NCBI GenBank assembly: GCA_025966365.1 | Contig: JAICWV010000005.1 | Coordinates: forward strand, 1-56,589 | Length of the DNA: 56,589 nt | DNA from: Chloroflexota bacterium | GTDB lineage: Bacteria > Chloroflexota > UBA5177 | Direction of reading: 5' to 3' | Part shown: in pieces, positions 25,608 to 33,987 of the stretch | How the letters are laid out: each line of letters begins with the position of its first letter | How positions within the stretch are numbered: position 1 is the stretch's first letter | Position numbers and translations under genes: made by a program | Notes under the pieces: generated by a model | What the model saw: only the letters and a program-made list of their open reading frames with translations | What the model was told of the DNA's origin: nothing | Database searches by the model: none

Positions 25608-27839
25608 ATGGCTAGTCATTCATCTCTTCGGCTTATCTCTCGACCGCCAGGCATCCGCCTGGCGGTTCCGCTTCTTGCCGCGCTGCTGGCCGCCTGGGTG
25701 CCGGCCGCGAGCGCGCAGGCGGCCACTCCCGCCTCGCTGGCGCTGCCTCGCTCCATCTTTCCCGCTGATGCCTCTGTTCACCCTCACGTCGATACGTCGG
25801 CTACCGTGGACGTTCTGCACGCGCGTCCCTTCGTAGCGTTCGGGGAGAGCGCCGGGTTGGGCGAGACGGTGGGGTGGTCGGTGCGGCCTCGCGTTCGGTT
25901 CACTCTGCACTATCACGCCTCGCTCTATCCCGACCCAGTCCGGACCGCCACTGCTTTCGGGGACGCGCGCGCCTCGCTCTGGGAGTATGGAACGCCCATC
26001 AGGATCGGCGGACGCATTGGCTTCCAGGTGCGCGAGCGAAAGGGGATCGTCGATGTGGCCCTGGTCCTGCACCACGGGAATGCGGAAATCGAGCTGCAGC
26101 TCGCCTACCACACGTCCATCGGCGCCGACAACGCTCGGCTGGGCCTTGACGTGCTGGAGCGGGCTGCTGGAGCCGCCTCGACGATTATGACCAGCGCAGG
26201 AACTGGAATGCAGCTGAACAGCGGCCCTGCTCACCCTCCCACAATGGTGGCTCCGCCGGGGACCGGCCCGGTGGTGAAGAGTCCCTCCCTGATGGTGATG
26301 CAGAGTACGAGCAACGGCCGGGGCGCGGCACCCGATCCGGGCGGCTTCCGATTGGGTATGCCCGGGCTGGCCCACCAGGGCGCTGCCTCTCGGCTGGTCC
26401 CCCCCGGCGGGCTCTCACACTACGCCGTGACCTCGGCCAACGCGGGCGGAGGGCAGTGGTACAACAGCGCTTCCCTGTATCCGGACACTGCGTCCGCGGC
26501 CACCGCTCTGGCGTCCCTCCCTGGAGAGGTAACCTCGGTACCCGGCGCCTCCCAGGCAACGTTTTGGGATCAGGGAGGAGAAACGGTCCTCACCTTCCGG
26601 GTCGACAATGTCCTCTCGGTGCTGGCGGGCTTCGGCGTGGGGCCGGAGGCGCGAGATCTCCTGGCGCGTCAGATCATCAAGATGGTCCCCACCTGGCTGC
26701 ACGCGCAGGGCACTCAGATCGTGGACGGGCGAGGCAACCCGGTCCACCTGACGGCGCTGAACTGGTACGGGGCCGAGAGCCCGGATTTCGTGGTGGGCGG
26801 GCTTGACTACCGGCCCTATCAGCAGATTCTGCAGACGATCAGTGACCTTGGCTACAACACCATCCGGCTGCCCTTCTCCAGTCAGCTGGTGGAGCAGAAC
26901 CCGATCGTGAACGCCCACCTCAATGCCAACCCGCAGTTGCGTGGCCGTCACGCGCTCGACATCCTCGATGCCATCGTCAACTACGCCGGGGCACTGGGGC
27001 TCTCCGTCATCCTGGATAATCACCGCTCGGAGGCGGGGTGGAGCACCGAGCCCAACGGTCTCTGGTATACGCCGCAATTCTCGGACGCGTCGTTCGTCTC
27101 CGATTGGGCGGCCCTGGCGGCCCGCTATGCCCGGAGCAACACGGTGATCGGACTGGATCTGCGCAACGAGCCGCACGGGACCGCCACCTGGGGAGACGGC
27201 AATGCTGCCACCGACTGGCGGGCGGCGGCGCAGCGCGCCGGCAATGCCGCCCTGGCCGCGAACCCCAACGTCCTGATCGTCGTCGAGGGAGTCCAGTATT
27301 ACGGAACCGCGCCCAGCGCCTGGTGGGGCGCCAATCTCATGGGCGTGGCCACCGCCCCGGTTCAGCTTCAGTACGCGGATGGATCGCCGGCCCGCGATCG
27401 CCTCGTCTATTCGGCGCACGACTACGGGCCTGGCATATGCGGCAGTGGCTGCCCCTGGTTCAACAGCACCACGACCTACGCTTCCCTGGAGCAGGTGTGG
27501 GACTCGTACTTCGGCTACATCGTGGCCGACCCGTCGCAGCCGTATGCCGCGCCCCTCTGGATCGGCGAGTTCGGCACCTGCAACGCTCAGAGGACCTGTG
27601 TTCAGGACACGGTCCCCGGCTCCCAGGGGCAGTGGTTTGCCTCCTTCGTCCAGTACCTCTCCAGCCGTCACCTGGGCTGGGCGTACTGGTCCGCGAACGG
27701 TACCCAATCGTCCGGCGCCACGCGTGCCTACGGCCAGGCGGAGGGCTACGGGCTCCTCTCTCCCGACTGGTCCACGCCCACCCCCTTCGTCCATGCCGCT
27801 CTCCAGGGGATCATGAACGACCTCCAACCACCTCAGTAA
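25608..27839 (+). CDS. exported GH5 glycosidase with duplicated N-terminal domain
   Basis: The 743-residue protein has a signal peptide (RLAVPLLAALLAAWVPAASA). Residues from about 370 form a GH5 (endo-beta-glucanase-like) barrel: VHLTALNWYGAES, YNTIRLPFS, VILDNHR, the acid/base Glu at 521 in LDLRNEPHG and the nucleophile Glu at 654 in WIGEFGTC. It probably cuts beta-1,4-glucan or a related polymer outside the cell. The first 340 residues hold two related domains; both contain HASLYPDP or SASLYPDT followed by an A-rich helix and a W-containing strand. I do not recognise this module, which may bind substrate or the cell surface. The ATG at 25608 is preferred to the GTG at 25593. Confidence 0.88.
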   Translation: MASHSSLRLISRPPGIRLAVPLLAALLAAWVPAASAQAATPASLALPRSIFPADASVHPHVDTSATVDVLHARPFVAFGESAGLGETVGWSVRPRVRFTLHYHASLYPDPVRTATAFGDARASLWEYGTPIRIGGRIGFQVRERKGIVDVALVLHHGNAEIELQLAYHTSIGADNARLGLDVLERAAGAASTIMTSAGTGMQLNSGPAHPPTMVAPPGTGPVVKSPSLMVMQSTSNGRGAAPDPGGFRLGMPGLAHQGAASRLVPPGGLSHYAVTSANAGGGQWYNSASLYPDTASAATALASLPGEVTSVPGASQATFWDQGGETVLTFRVDNVLSVLAGFGVGPEARDLLARQIIKMVPTWLHAQGTQIVDGRGNPVHLTALNWYGAESPDFVVGGLDYRPYQQILQTISDLGYNTIRLPFSSQLVEQNPIVNAHLNANPQLRGRHALDILDAIVNYAGALGLSVILDNHRSEAGWSTEPNGLWYTPQFSDASFVSDWAALAARYARSNTVIGLDLRNEPHGTATWGDGNAATDWRAAAQRAGNAALAANPNVLIVVEGVQYYGTAPSAWWGANLMGVATAPVQLQYADGSPARDRLVYSAHDYGPGICGSGCPWFNSTTTYASLEQVWDSYFGYIVADPSQPYAAPLWIGEFGTCNAQRTCVQDTVPGSQGQWFASFVQYLSSRHLGWAYWSANGTQSSGATRAYGQAEGYGLLSPDWSTPTPFVHAALQGIMNDLQPPQ

Positions 27840-28494
27840 GGTGGAGGGCGGATGTGCGATCCGCCTGCGCTTTCGCGGGTGCGACCCATCGCAATGGGTG
27901 CCTCGAAAGTCGCAATGGATCGATCCGCGGCGCGCCTTCCGTGTCCCGGGTCCATGCTGGTTCAGTGGTCGATCTCATGGAGGGCAGTTCCTCCATGACC
28001 GGCCGTGAGCATCCCCTGTCTCCGGTGGTCCCGACACGGTCACATCTGTCTGCATCCCCTCTGTCCGATGACCCCCAGGGATGTCCCACTGTAGCCGGAC
28101 CTTCCATGGTCCGGTGGGTCGATCCCCTTCTGGTTCCTTCCCACCCGCCTGGTCCATGCCCAGCCGGCCCGCGGAGGGACCGGCGACCGGGGAACGCTGG
28201 CCGGATGACCCAACCAGTCGGTTGCGAGAATCCAGCCACAGCGAGGCAGTGGCCGGATGAAGAGACAGCCGGGGTGCGGGCACCCGGCCACGGAGGAACC
28301 GTCCTACATTGGTCCGCCACTCGATAACCATTGGAGGCACGAATCAAAGCCGGCCGGGGGGCCGCGGGCGATTGCAAATGGCCCTGCCCTTTTTCAACTT
28401 TCCGGATTACATGCGGGAGCCGCCGGAGCCGAATCGGAGGCTGTGATAGCGTGATTTGAAACGCTGAGAGGCATTTCTCCATGAGGAGGAGCGG
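27840..28494. other. 655-bp non-coding island made of dispersed repeats
   Basis: No convincing gene. It contains a palindrome GGCGGAT-GTGCG-ATCCGCC (27847-27865), a 9-bp hairpin TCATGGAGG/CCTCCATGA (27975-27998), the 68-bp repeat at 28090-28157, a 26-base segment (28284-28309) found inverted at 46890-46915, and a GC-rich imperfect palindrome at 28366-28384. ATGAGGAGGA at the end is the ribosome site of the permease at 28495. Confidence 0.7.
28090..28157. repeat. 68-bp dispersed repeat, copy 1
   Basis: It matches 46990-47057 with one difference (28147). It contains CCGGACC-TTCCAT-GGTCCGG (28095-28114). On the minus strand both copies could encode the same peptide segment (MDQ, one variable residue, GGKEPEGDRPTGPWK), but each lies in a different non-genic setting. 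Confidence 0.85.
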
Positions 28495-30120
28495 GTGGCA
28501 GACGCATCGGTCGGGCCGGCAGGATCGTCCACCGAGCTACGGCGAGCGGTAGGGCCGTGGGGATCGTATACCTGGGGCTACGCCGATGTGGGCGCCGATA
28601 TCTACGTGGCGCTGGGACTGGTCATCGCCACCGCCGCGGGCAGCGCCAACATCGCCTTTCTTTTCGCCGGGATGATCTATGCCACCATCGGCCTGGCCTA
28701 CACCGAGCTGGCGGCGATGTACCCGCTGGCAGGGGGCGGGCAGTTCTGGGTGATGCGGGGGCTGGGAGACGTCTTCGGCTTTACCGCGGGCTGGTCGGTC
28801 TTGCTGGCGTTTACCGTCGATATCGCCCTTTTTGCCTACATCTCGGTCAGCTACCTCGACCGCTTCTTTCCGCAGTGGAATCATGCCCCGTACATCATCT
28901 ACCAGGGCATCGCCATGGTGATCCTGCTGCTGATCCTGAACACGGTCGGCGTGCGCGAGTCCTCCAGGCTGAACGAGATGGTCGGCGCCATCGACATCGC
29001 CGCCGAGAGCATACTCATCTTTATCGGCTTCTTCTTTGCCTTCATGCCGGATTTTTACTGGCATCAGGTGACGTTCTTCTGGGGCCACTTCGACGGCACC
29101 AAGCTCATGTTCGGGACCTCGCTGGCGATCATCTCCTTTGTCGGTCTGGAGTCCATCTCGCAGGCGGCGCAGGAGACCGAGCGGCCCACGACGATCATCC
29201 CGCGCACGTCGCTGGCGCTGATTCTGACCATCCTGGCCTATGCTATCGGCCTGAGCAACCTGGCGCTGGGAGTCGTTCCCTGGGAGTCGTACGATCCCAG
29301 CACCACCAATGTCGCCTGCCAGGGTCTCGGTCCCAGCGCCTGCTCGGCGCTGCACCTGCAGCACGAGAACGCCCCCATGCTCTGGCTGGCCCAGCACCTT
29401 CCCGTGATCGGCGCGTACATGGTGCCGATTATTGCCGTGCTCGGCACCATTCTGCTCATGATCTCCTCCAACTCGGGTGTCTATGGGTCTTCGCGCATCG
29501 TCTATTCCATGGCGCACAACGACCTGATGCCGAAGATCTTCACTTACGTGCATCCCAAATTCAAGACTCCGATCGTGGCGCTCTTCGTCTTTGCCGGGAT
29601 CGCCGTACTCGAGTTCATCGCCGCCGGCCTGACCTCGAATGCCCTGGAGACGCTGGCGCAGATGTACGCGTTCAGCGCCGCGGTGAATTACCTGCTGGTG
29701 TTCATCGCGCTCCTGCGCCTACGCTTCACCGATACGGACACGCCGCGGACCTTCCGGATGCCCTGGAACGTGGCCATCCGACGGCCGCAACGGACCTACG
29801 ACGTTCCCATCAGCGGCGTAATCGGCGTCCTCTTCCTGCTGGCGGTGCTGGTCATGGTGGTCATCACCAACGCCATCGGGCGGGTCGCCGGCCCCCTGTG
29901 GGTCGTGGCGGGTTTTGTCGTCTACTACACGTACCGCCGCTACCGGCACCTGCCTGTCCTGCAGTCGCTGCCGCGCGACTGGTCGCGGATGCAGATCGAG
30001 GTCTACGAGGAGTCCGGCGAAACCGGCCTGGCGGACGAGTACCGCGACGCCTTGCGCCGCGCCGAGCGCAAGCAAAAGGGACCGCGGCCGCCGGGATCGG
30101 CACCTCCACCCCGGTCGTGA
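28495..30120 (+). CDS. APC-family amino acid permease
   Basis: The 541-residue protein has about 12 membrane segments and the APC signature: WGSYTWGYADVGADIYVALG near 22, GLAYTELAAMYPLAGGGQFW near 65 and ISFVGLESISQAAQETERP near 219. An extra loop of about 40 residues (about 262-300) with two Cys lies outside the membrane. The substrate is probably an amino acid or polyamine and is not determinable. It starts at GTG 28495 after ATGAGGAGGA. It converges on the zinc-ribbon gene with a 4-base gap. Confidence 0.85.
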   Translation: MADASVGPAGSSTELRRAVGPWGSYTWGYADVGADIYVALGLVIATAAGSANIAFLFAGMIYATIGLAYTELAAMYPLAGGGQFWVMRGLGDVFGFTAGWSVLLAFTVDIALFAYISVSYLDRFFPQWNHAPYIIYQGIAMVILLLILNTVGVRESSRLNEMVGAIDIAAESILIFIGFFFAFMPDFYWHQVTFFWGHFDGTKLMFGTSLAIISFVGLESISQAAQETERPTTIIPRTSLALILTILAYAIGLSNLALGVVPWESYDPSTTNVACQGLGPSACSALHLQHENAPMLWLAQHLPVIGAYMVPIIAVLGTILLMISSNSGVYGSSRIVYSMAHNDLMPKIFTYVHPKFKTPIVALFVFAGIAVLEFIAAGLTSNALETLAQMYAFSAAVNYLLVFIALLRLRFTDTDTPRTFRMPWNVAIRRPQRTYDVPISGVIGVLFLLAVLVMVVITNAIGRVAGPLWVVAGFVVYYTYRRYRHLPVLQSLPRDWSRMQIEVYEESGETGLADEYRDALRRAERKQKGPRPPGSAPPPRS

Positions 30121-30124
30121 CGGG

Positions 30125-30361
30125 CTACCGCTGCTTCTGGTGCTCTTCCTGCCTGGCCGGAGCACCCTGCCGCCCATAGTGGCCGTCCTGAAGGTAGGAC
30201 TCCGGGATCACCCCGTCGGCGAATGACCAGCTATCCAGCGCTACATGCCTGCAGCCGACACAGATCTTCCAGTGGAGATTGACTTCGCGCTGCCCCGCCG
30301 CCTGTCGGTCTGTCCGATAGTTGACGAGATGGCGCCCGCAGTTCGGACACATCTCGTTCAT
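30125..30361 (-). CDS. small zinc-ribbon protein
   Basis: The 78-residue protein begins MNEMCPNCGRHLVNYRTD and has a second pair CVGC near 34, consistent with one zinc site. It ends with a charged Gln-rich tail. A strong GGAGGGAG precedes the ATG. The function is unknown. It may be cotranscribed with the phosphatase and small acidic genes upstream on the same strand. Confidence 0.7.
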   Translation of the reverse strand: MNEMCPNCGRHLVNYRTDRQAAGQREVNLHWKICVGCRHVALDSWSFADGVIPESYLQDGHYGRQGAPARQEEHQKQR

Positions 30362-30468
30362 ATCTCCCTCCGTTCCTCAGCACCCGCTCTCTGGTTCTCC
30401 TATATATGGCAAGATGTATGCCCAGGCGGGAACGAAGCACACCGAAAGGTGCCGGAGGGCGCGGCGCG

Positions 30469-30627
30469 CTAGTGTTTGGCGGGCTGATCCACCACCGGTT
30501 GCGGCGGCTCCGGTGGAGAGGCCGGATCCGGCTGCAAGTCGATGAATCCGGAGTCGTCCTCCGGCCCCACGGGGGCAGTGTAGTCGGGCGGCACGTCCTG
30601 GGTGGCGGGCGGTTGCTCCTCGGTCAT
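30469..30627 (-). CDS. very small acidic Pro-rich protein
   Basis: The product is 52 residues starting MTEEQPPATQDVPPDY and ending in a Pro-rich PPEPPQPVVDQPAKH. AGGAGG lies about seven bases before the ATG, and the gene begins 10 bases after the phosphatase stop, so it is very likely translated. It has no hydrophobic core and no recognised family. It is short enough to be missed by usual length cut-offs. Confidence 0.6.
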   Translation of the reverse strand: MTEEQPPATQDVPPDYTAPVGPEDDSGFIDLQPDPASPPEPPQPVVDQPAKH

Positions 30628-30637
30628 CGCGATCCTC

Positions 30638-31234
30638 CTAACCGGTGGGGGCGAGCGCGTGGAGGCGGTCCAGCGTCCCCTGGCGCTTCAGGTCGTCCAT
30701 GATCTCTCCAGGCGGGATGGAGATTCCCTCGTCCTCCCAGATGCGGTCACAATAGGCTCTGGCCATCTCCTCTAGCTGCTCGTCGCTGAACCACTCGCCG
30801 AGCGACATGCGGAGCGGAACCTCGAAGCGGATATTGGGCCGCGCCTTCTGCCGCCCCTGCCGCACCAGCGCATGCGCCTCATCCCACGACATGCCGCGGT
30901 AGTTGACCAGATACCAGACAACGGCGGTGGCGGAGCGAGAAATCCCGGCGTGACAGTGGATCAGGACGCGCTTCCCCTCGCGGACCCATTGGTCGAGCTG
31001 CGCCACTGCCAGGTTGTAACGGTTGACGATTTCGTCGTGCTCCTCGTGGGAGTAGCCATCGATGATCGAAAACCACCGATACTCGACATTGCCACCCGTG
31101 ACAAGCGGACGCACCGTGGTGGGTGCATCCGGGGTCATGGAGAGGATGGCGTCGAAGGGAAGGACTTCCGGCTCGGAGACGAGCCCTCCCACCGCCAGCT
31201 GATCGTCTACCCAGTCGAAGTTGGTGTATTGCAT
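30638..31234 (-). CDS. dual-specificity protein phosphatase
   Basis: The 198-residue protein carries the Cys-based phosphatase signature HCHAGISRSATAVVWYLV, with Cys94 and Arg100, and a candidate general acid Asp60 in SIIDGYSHEEHDE. Length and layout match small eukaryote-like dual-specificity phosphatases that remove phosphate from Tyr, Ser or Thr. It lies in a minus-strand run with two small genes. A perfect 24-bp palindrome (31300-31323) lies 66 bases upstream and could be an operator. Confidence 0.88.
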   Translation of the reverse strand: MQYTNFDWVDDQLAVGGLVSEPEVLPFDAILSMTPDAPTTVRPLVTGGNVEYRWFSIIDGYSHEEHDEIVNRYNLAVAQLDQWVREGKRVLIHCHAGISRSATAVVWYLVNYRGMSWDEAHALVRQGRQKARPNIRFEVPLRMSLGEWFSDEQLEEMARAYCDRIWEDEGISIPPGEIMDDLKRQGTLDRLHALAPTG

Positions 31235-31299
31235 TCAATCCCCCCATCCAGAGATCATTCCTGTTCCATGCTACCTACCGCGCCCCGATCTCCAGCCAG

Positions 31300-31323
31300 C
31301 TCGGTACGGCGCGCCGTACCGAG
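31300..31323. promoter_or_regulatory. perfect 24-bp palindrome upstream of the phosphatase gene
   Basis: CTCGGTACGGCG is followed directly by its reverse complement. Perfect palindromes of this length without a loop suggest a dimeric protein site rather than a hairpin terminator. No other function is visible in 31235-31384. Confidence 0.45.
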
Positions 31324-31386
31324 GGATCTGTCATCGGGTACGGCACACGATGCTGCACTGCTGTCCCGACAATCCCCTCAGCCCGC

Positions 31387-31438
31387 TTCGTAGTTACCGC
31401 AACTTCATTGCGGTCTGCGCCTCAGCGCGCCTCCTGGT
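31387..31438. repeat. structured repeat type B, copy 2 (inverted)
   Basis: Read on the minus strand it aligns with 11554-11603: ACCAG, then GCGC-TGAG-GCGC, then CCGCAA-TGAAG-TTGCGG and CTACGAA. The second stem has C-G where copy 1 has G-C, so pairing is kept while sequence changes. Confidence 0.6.
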
Positions 31439-31533
31439 AACGAGACTCCGATGTCGTTTACCCGTGAATACGTCGCTTCCACCGGCCAGGCACGGAGCAG
31501 GGTGCGGACACCGAAGCCGGCCGGCGGGCCGGC

Positions 31534-31552
31534 GGGCGATTGCACATCGCCC
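31534..31552. repeat. GATTGCACATC palindrome family, copy 6
   Basis: GGGCGAT-TGCAC-ATCGCCC, preceded by a GCCGGCCGGCGGGCC tract that also precedes the copy at 28366-28384. Confidence 0.7.
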
Positions 31553-31609
31553 CGACACCTCCAACCTCCCCGCTGCAACATCTTGGGCTGCACCCCTGTG
31601 ACGCGGCCC

Positions 31610-31638
31610 TGGTGACACATTTCTCGCTCTCGTATAAG
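31610..31638 (+). promoter_or_regulatory. predicted promoter of the MFS leader
   Basis: TGGTGA (31610-31615), a 17-base spacer and TATAAG (31633-31638) predict a transcript starting near 31645 with an mRNA leader of about 205 bases. The leader has two early hairpins: GGTGGC with GCCACC, and ATGCCC with GGGCAT. Confidence 0.5.
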
Positions 31639-31727
31639 CTAAGAGCCGGGTGGCATGCTTCGGCCACCGTCTGACTATGCCCTGCGGGCATCCGCGCCGA
31701 GGCGTGGCAGGACCGGGAGGACAACCT

Positions 31728-31757
31728 ATGGTGCAAATCACCGTCACGACCCGCTAG
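31728..31757 (+). CDS. predicted leader peptide MVQITVTTR before the MFS gene
   Basis: A 9-codon ORF has a near-ideal ribosome site (GGGAGG, seven bases upstream), better than that of most genes here. Downstream are mutually exclusive stems (TTCACC 31765-31770 with GGTGAA 31786-31791; GCAGCC 31779-31784 with GGCTGC 31794-31799) and a hairpin that hides the MFS ribosome site. This is the layout of drug-inducible translation attenuation of resistance genes. It is a prediction from sequence alone. Confidence 0.45.
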   Translation: MVQITVTTR

Positions 31758-31834
31758 CGAGTTTTTCACCGCTTGTACGCAGCCGGGTGAACGGGCTGCT
31801 GGTGTCGTGTTTCTGTGATTTGCATTCGTGCCCG

Positions 31835-31850
31835 GGGAGGCACAACTCCC
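31835..31850 (+). promoter_or_regulatory. hairpin sequestering the MFS ribosome binding site
   Basis: GGGAG (31835-31839) pairs with CTCCC (31846-31850), which ends right at the ATG at 31851. The ribosome site GGAGG (31836-31840) is inside the stem and loop edge, so translation should be low unless the stem is opened. Confidence 0.5.
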
Positions 31851-33101
31851 ATGTCCTCGGTTCGTGGTGGCGTCTGGAGCCACCCTCACTTCGTTCGCCT
31901 GTGGGCCGGTCAGGCGACCTCGATGTTCGGGTCCATGGTTGGCGGCTTTGCCTTCGACCTGGCCGCGATTTTGGTGCTGCGGGCCGGCCCCCCTCAGATT
32001 GCGATTCTCACCGCCTGCTCGCTGATCCCGGGGCTGATCGCTGGCCCCTGGATCGGTGTCGCAGCTGATCGGCTCGGCCACCGGCCGCTCATGATCGCGG
32101 CGGACCTCCTGCGCGCGGCCGCGGCCGCCTCTATTCCGCTGGTGGCGCTGGTCGGTCATCTCACCCTCCTTCAGCTCTATGCGGTTGCAGCGGTGATGAG
32201 CGTCCTCAGCATGGCCTTCGACGTCTCCTTCCGCGCCTACATACCGGTCCTGCTCGAGGGCCGGCACCTGGTCAGCGCCAACAGCGTTCTGCAGGGGACC
32301 GGCGCGGTGACGGAAGCGAGCGGCTGGGCAACCGCGGGCGTGCTGGTTCAGCTGTTTACGGCGCCCGCGGCCATTGCCATCGATGCCGTGTCCTTTCTGG
32401 TGTCGGCGTTCTCGCTGGCGTCACTCCGGTCGGCTCCCGATCCGCTGACCACATCCGCGGGAGCCGAGCAGCGGACGCTGAGCGCGGCGCTTGGCGGTGC
32501 GCGCGAAGTCCGGCTCAATCCCGTGCTGCGTGCGCTCACCCTCTCCGCCGTTGCCTCCGAAGCCACCGGACAGGCGGTCGGGGTGGTGATCATGCTTTTC
32601 TATGTGCGCGATCTGCACGTGGCGCCCGCACTGCTGGGGCCGATTCTCGGGATTGGCGGTATCGCCGCCGTTGCCGGGTCGCTCATCTGTGGCCGCGTGA
32701 TCCGCCGCGTCGGCATCGGCCCGGCGCTGATCGGCAGCATGTATCTGAAAGGGTCCGGTCTGCTCTTCATTGCGCTGGCCGGCGGCCCGCTGCCCGTGAT
32801 CATCGCCCTCTCCGTGGCCGGACAGTTCACCGACGTCGGGTGGTCGATCCACGACATTGCCGTGACCACCCTGCTCCAGGAGACGGCACCGGCCGGGCTC
32901 AGCGGGCGCGTGTTCGCCATCTACGAGACCGCGCGCTCTGCCTCCATGCTCACCGGTCTGGCTCTCGGCGCCGGTCTGGGAGCGGCATTTGGTTTCCGTG
33001 CCGTGCTGATCATGGCGTTCGGCGCCAGCCTTCTGATTCCGCTCATCCTGATCCTGTCACCGGTCCGCACCATGAAATCGCCTGTCGAGAAGGCAGCATA
33101 A
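31851..33101 (+). CDS. MFS exporter
   Basis: The 416-residue protein has about 12 membrane segments, starting SHPHFVRLWAGQATSMFGS. It has the MFS loop signature GVAADRLGHRPLMI near 70 and MAFDVSFRAYIPVLLEGRHL near 122, as in the MFS_3/TetA-like drug or siderophore exporters. An in-frame GTG at 31815 is rejected because the ATG at 31851 has GGGGAGG upstream and a normal N-terminus. The apparent leader peptide argues for a role against a translation inhibitor, but the substrate is unknown. Confidence 0.85.
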   Translation: MSSVRGGVWSHPHFVRLWAGQATSMFGSMVGGFAFDLAAILVLRAGPPQIAILTACSLIPGLIAGPWIGVAADRLGHRPLMIAADLLRAAAAASIPLVALVGHLTLLQLYAVAAVMSVLSMAFDVSFRAYIPVLLEGRHLVSANSVLQGTGAVTEASGWATAGVLVQLFTAPAAIAIDAVSFLVSAFSLASLRSAPDPLTTSAGAEQRTLSAALGGAREVRLNPVLRALTLSAVASEATGQAVGVVIMLFYVRDLHVAPALLGPILGIGGIAAVAGSLICGRVIRRVGIGPALIGSMYLKGSGLLFIALAGGPLPVIIALSVAGQFTDVGWSIHDIAVTTLLQETAPAGLSGRVFAIYETARSASMLTGLALGAGLGAAFGFRAVLIMAFGASLLIPLILILSPVRTMKSPVEKAA

Positions 33102-33192
33102 CCCCGCCGCCAGAAAGTCGATGATTCGACAACCCAGAGCCGATGCAGCCGTGCCGTTGATTGACCGAGAAAATGTAGGAAGGGTCCTATCT

Positions 33193-33930
33193 TTACGTGC
33201 CGGGAGAGAGCGGCTCCTCCTCATCCGGCTCTCGCCAGCCGAAGGCAGACACGGCGGTCGTTTCCAGGGAGACCACCCCGGGGACGCCGCGAAGACGCTC
33301 GACCAGCCGTTCCGCGGGGGGACGCCGTGAAGGCGTGTAGTGCAAGTACACGACATCCTCCTCGTCCGGCGCCCCACTCTGCAGTGTCAATGACTGAGGC
33401 CGCATGCCCGCCGCTTGCAGGATGCTCCAGATTTCGGCAATCTGCCCCTCCCGGCGCTGCAGGTGGAGGGTGAGCGTCTGGCTGCGCGGAAAGAGCCGGC
33501 GCTCCACCGGTGCCAGAAAGGCCAGGATGAGCAGCGCGCCGAGGGTTCCCGCCACCGATGCCAGGTAGAGGCCCGTGCCGACCGCCATGCCGATTCCGGC
33601 CACCACCCAGAGCCCGGCGGCGGTGGTCAGCCCGCGTACCACCTCCCGCCGGAGGATGATGGTACCCGCGCCCAGGAAGCCAATGCCGCTGACGATCTGC
33701 GCCGCCACCCGGCCGGGGTCAATCCCGACGTTGGGGCTGGTCATGAAAGTGGTAAACCCGTAGGCGGAGACCAGGGTGATCAGCGCCGAGCCGAGGCAGA
33801 CCAGGGCATGGGTACGCATGCCCGCGGCGCGCTCTCCGCGCTCGCGCTCCAGACCCACGACCGCGCCAAGCAGTAGGGCCAGCCCGAGCCGGATCAGAAC
33901 TTCCTGTGTGGATAGTGTTGGGACGTGCAT
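33193..33930 (-). CDS. MgtC/SapB-family membrane protein
   Basis: The 245-residue protein starts at ATG 33930 (ATG 33960 is an alternative). About four membrane helices carry the MgtC pattern: EVLIRLGLALLLGAVVGLER, RTHALVCLGSALITLVSAYG, IVSGIGFLGAGTIILRR and LTTAAGLWVVAGIGMAVG. A cytoplasmic ACT-like tail of about 90 residues follows. MgtC proteins help survival at low Mg2+ and in host cells in some species, and may affect the F-ATPase; in free-living bacteria the role is unclear. It lies downstream of the NnrU-like gene on the same strand. Confidence 0.88.
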   Translation of the reverse strand: MHVPTLSTQEVLIRLGLALLLGAVVGLERERGERAAGMRTHALVCLGSALITLVSAYGFTTFMTSPNVGIDPGRVAAQIVSGIGFLGAGTIILRREVVRGLTTAAGLWVVAGIGMAVGTGLYLASVAGTLGALLILAFLAPVERRLFPRSQTLTLHLQRREGQIAEIWSILQAAGMRPQSLTLQSGAPDEEDVVYLHYTPSRRPPAERLVERLRGVPGVVSLETTAVSAFGWREPDEEEPLSPGT

Positions 33931-33987
33931 GGAGAAGCGGCTCTCCCACCGTCCCAGCATAAGACCGGCTGCCGCCTGGCCCAGCGA

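Noticed and set aside
31645-31725. Small structured RNA such as SRP RNA or a riboswitch
   Set aside because: Two simple hairpins and a CAGGACCGG stretch are present, but the SRP apical motif and known riboswitch cores are not; it is better explained as the leader of the MFS gene.
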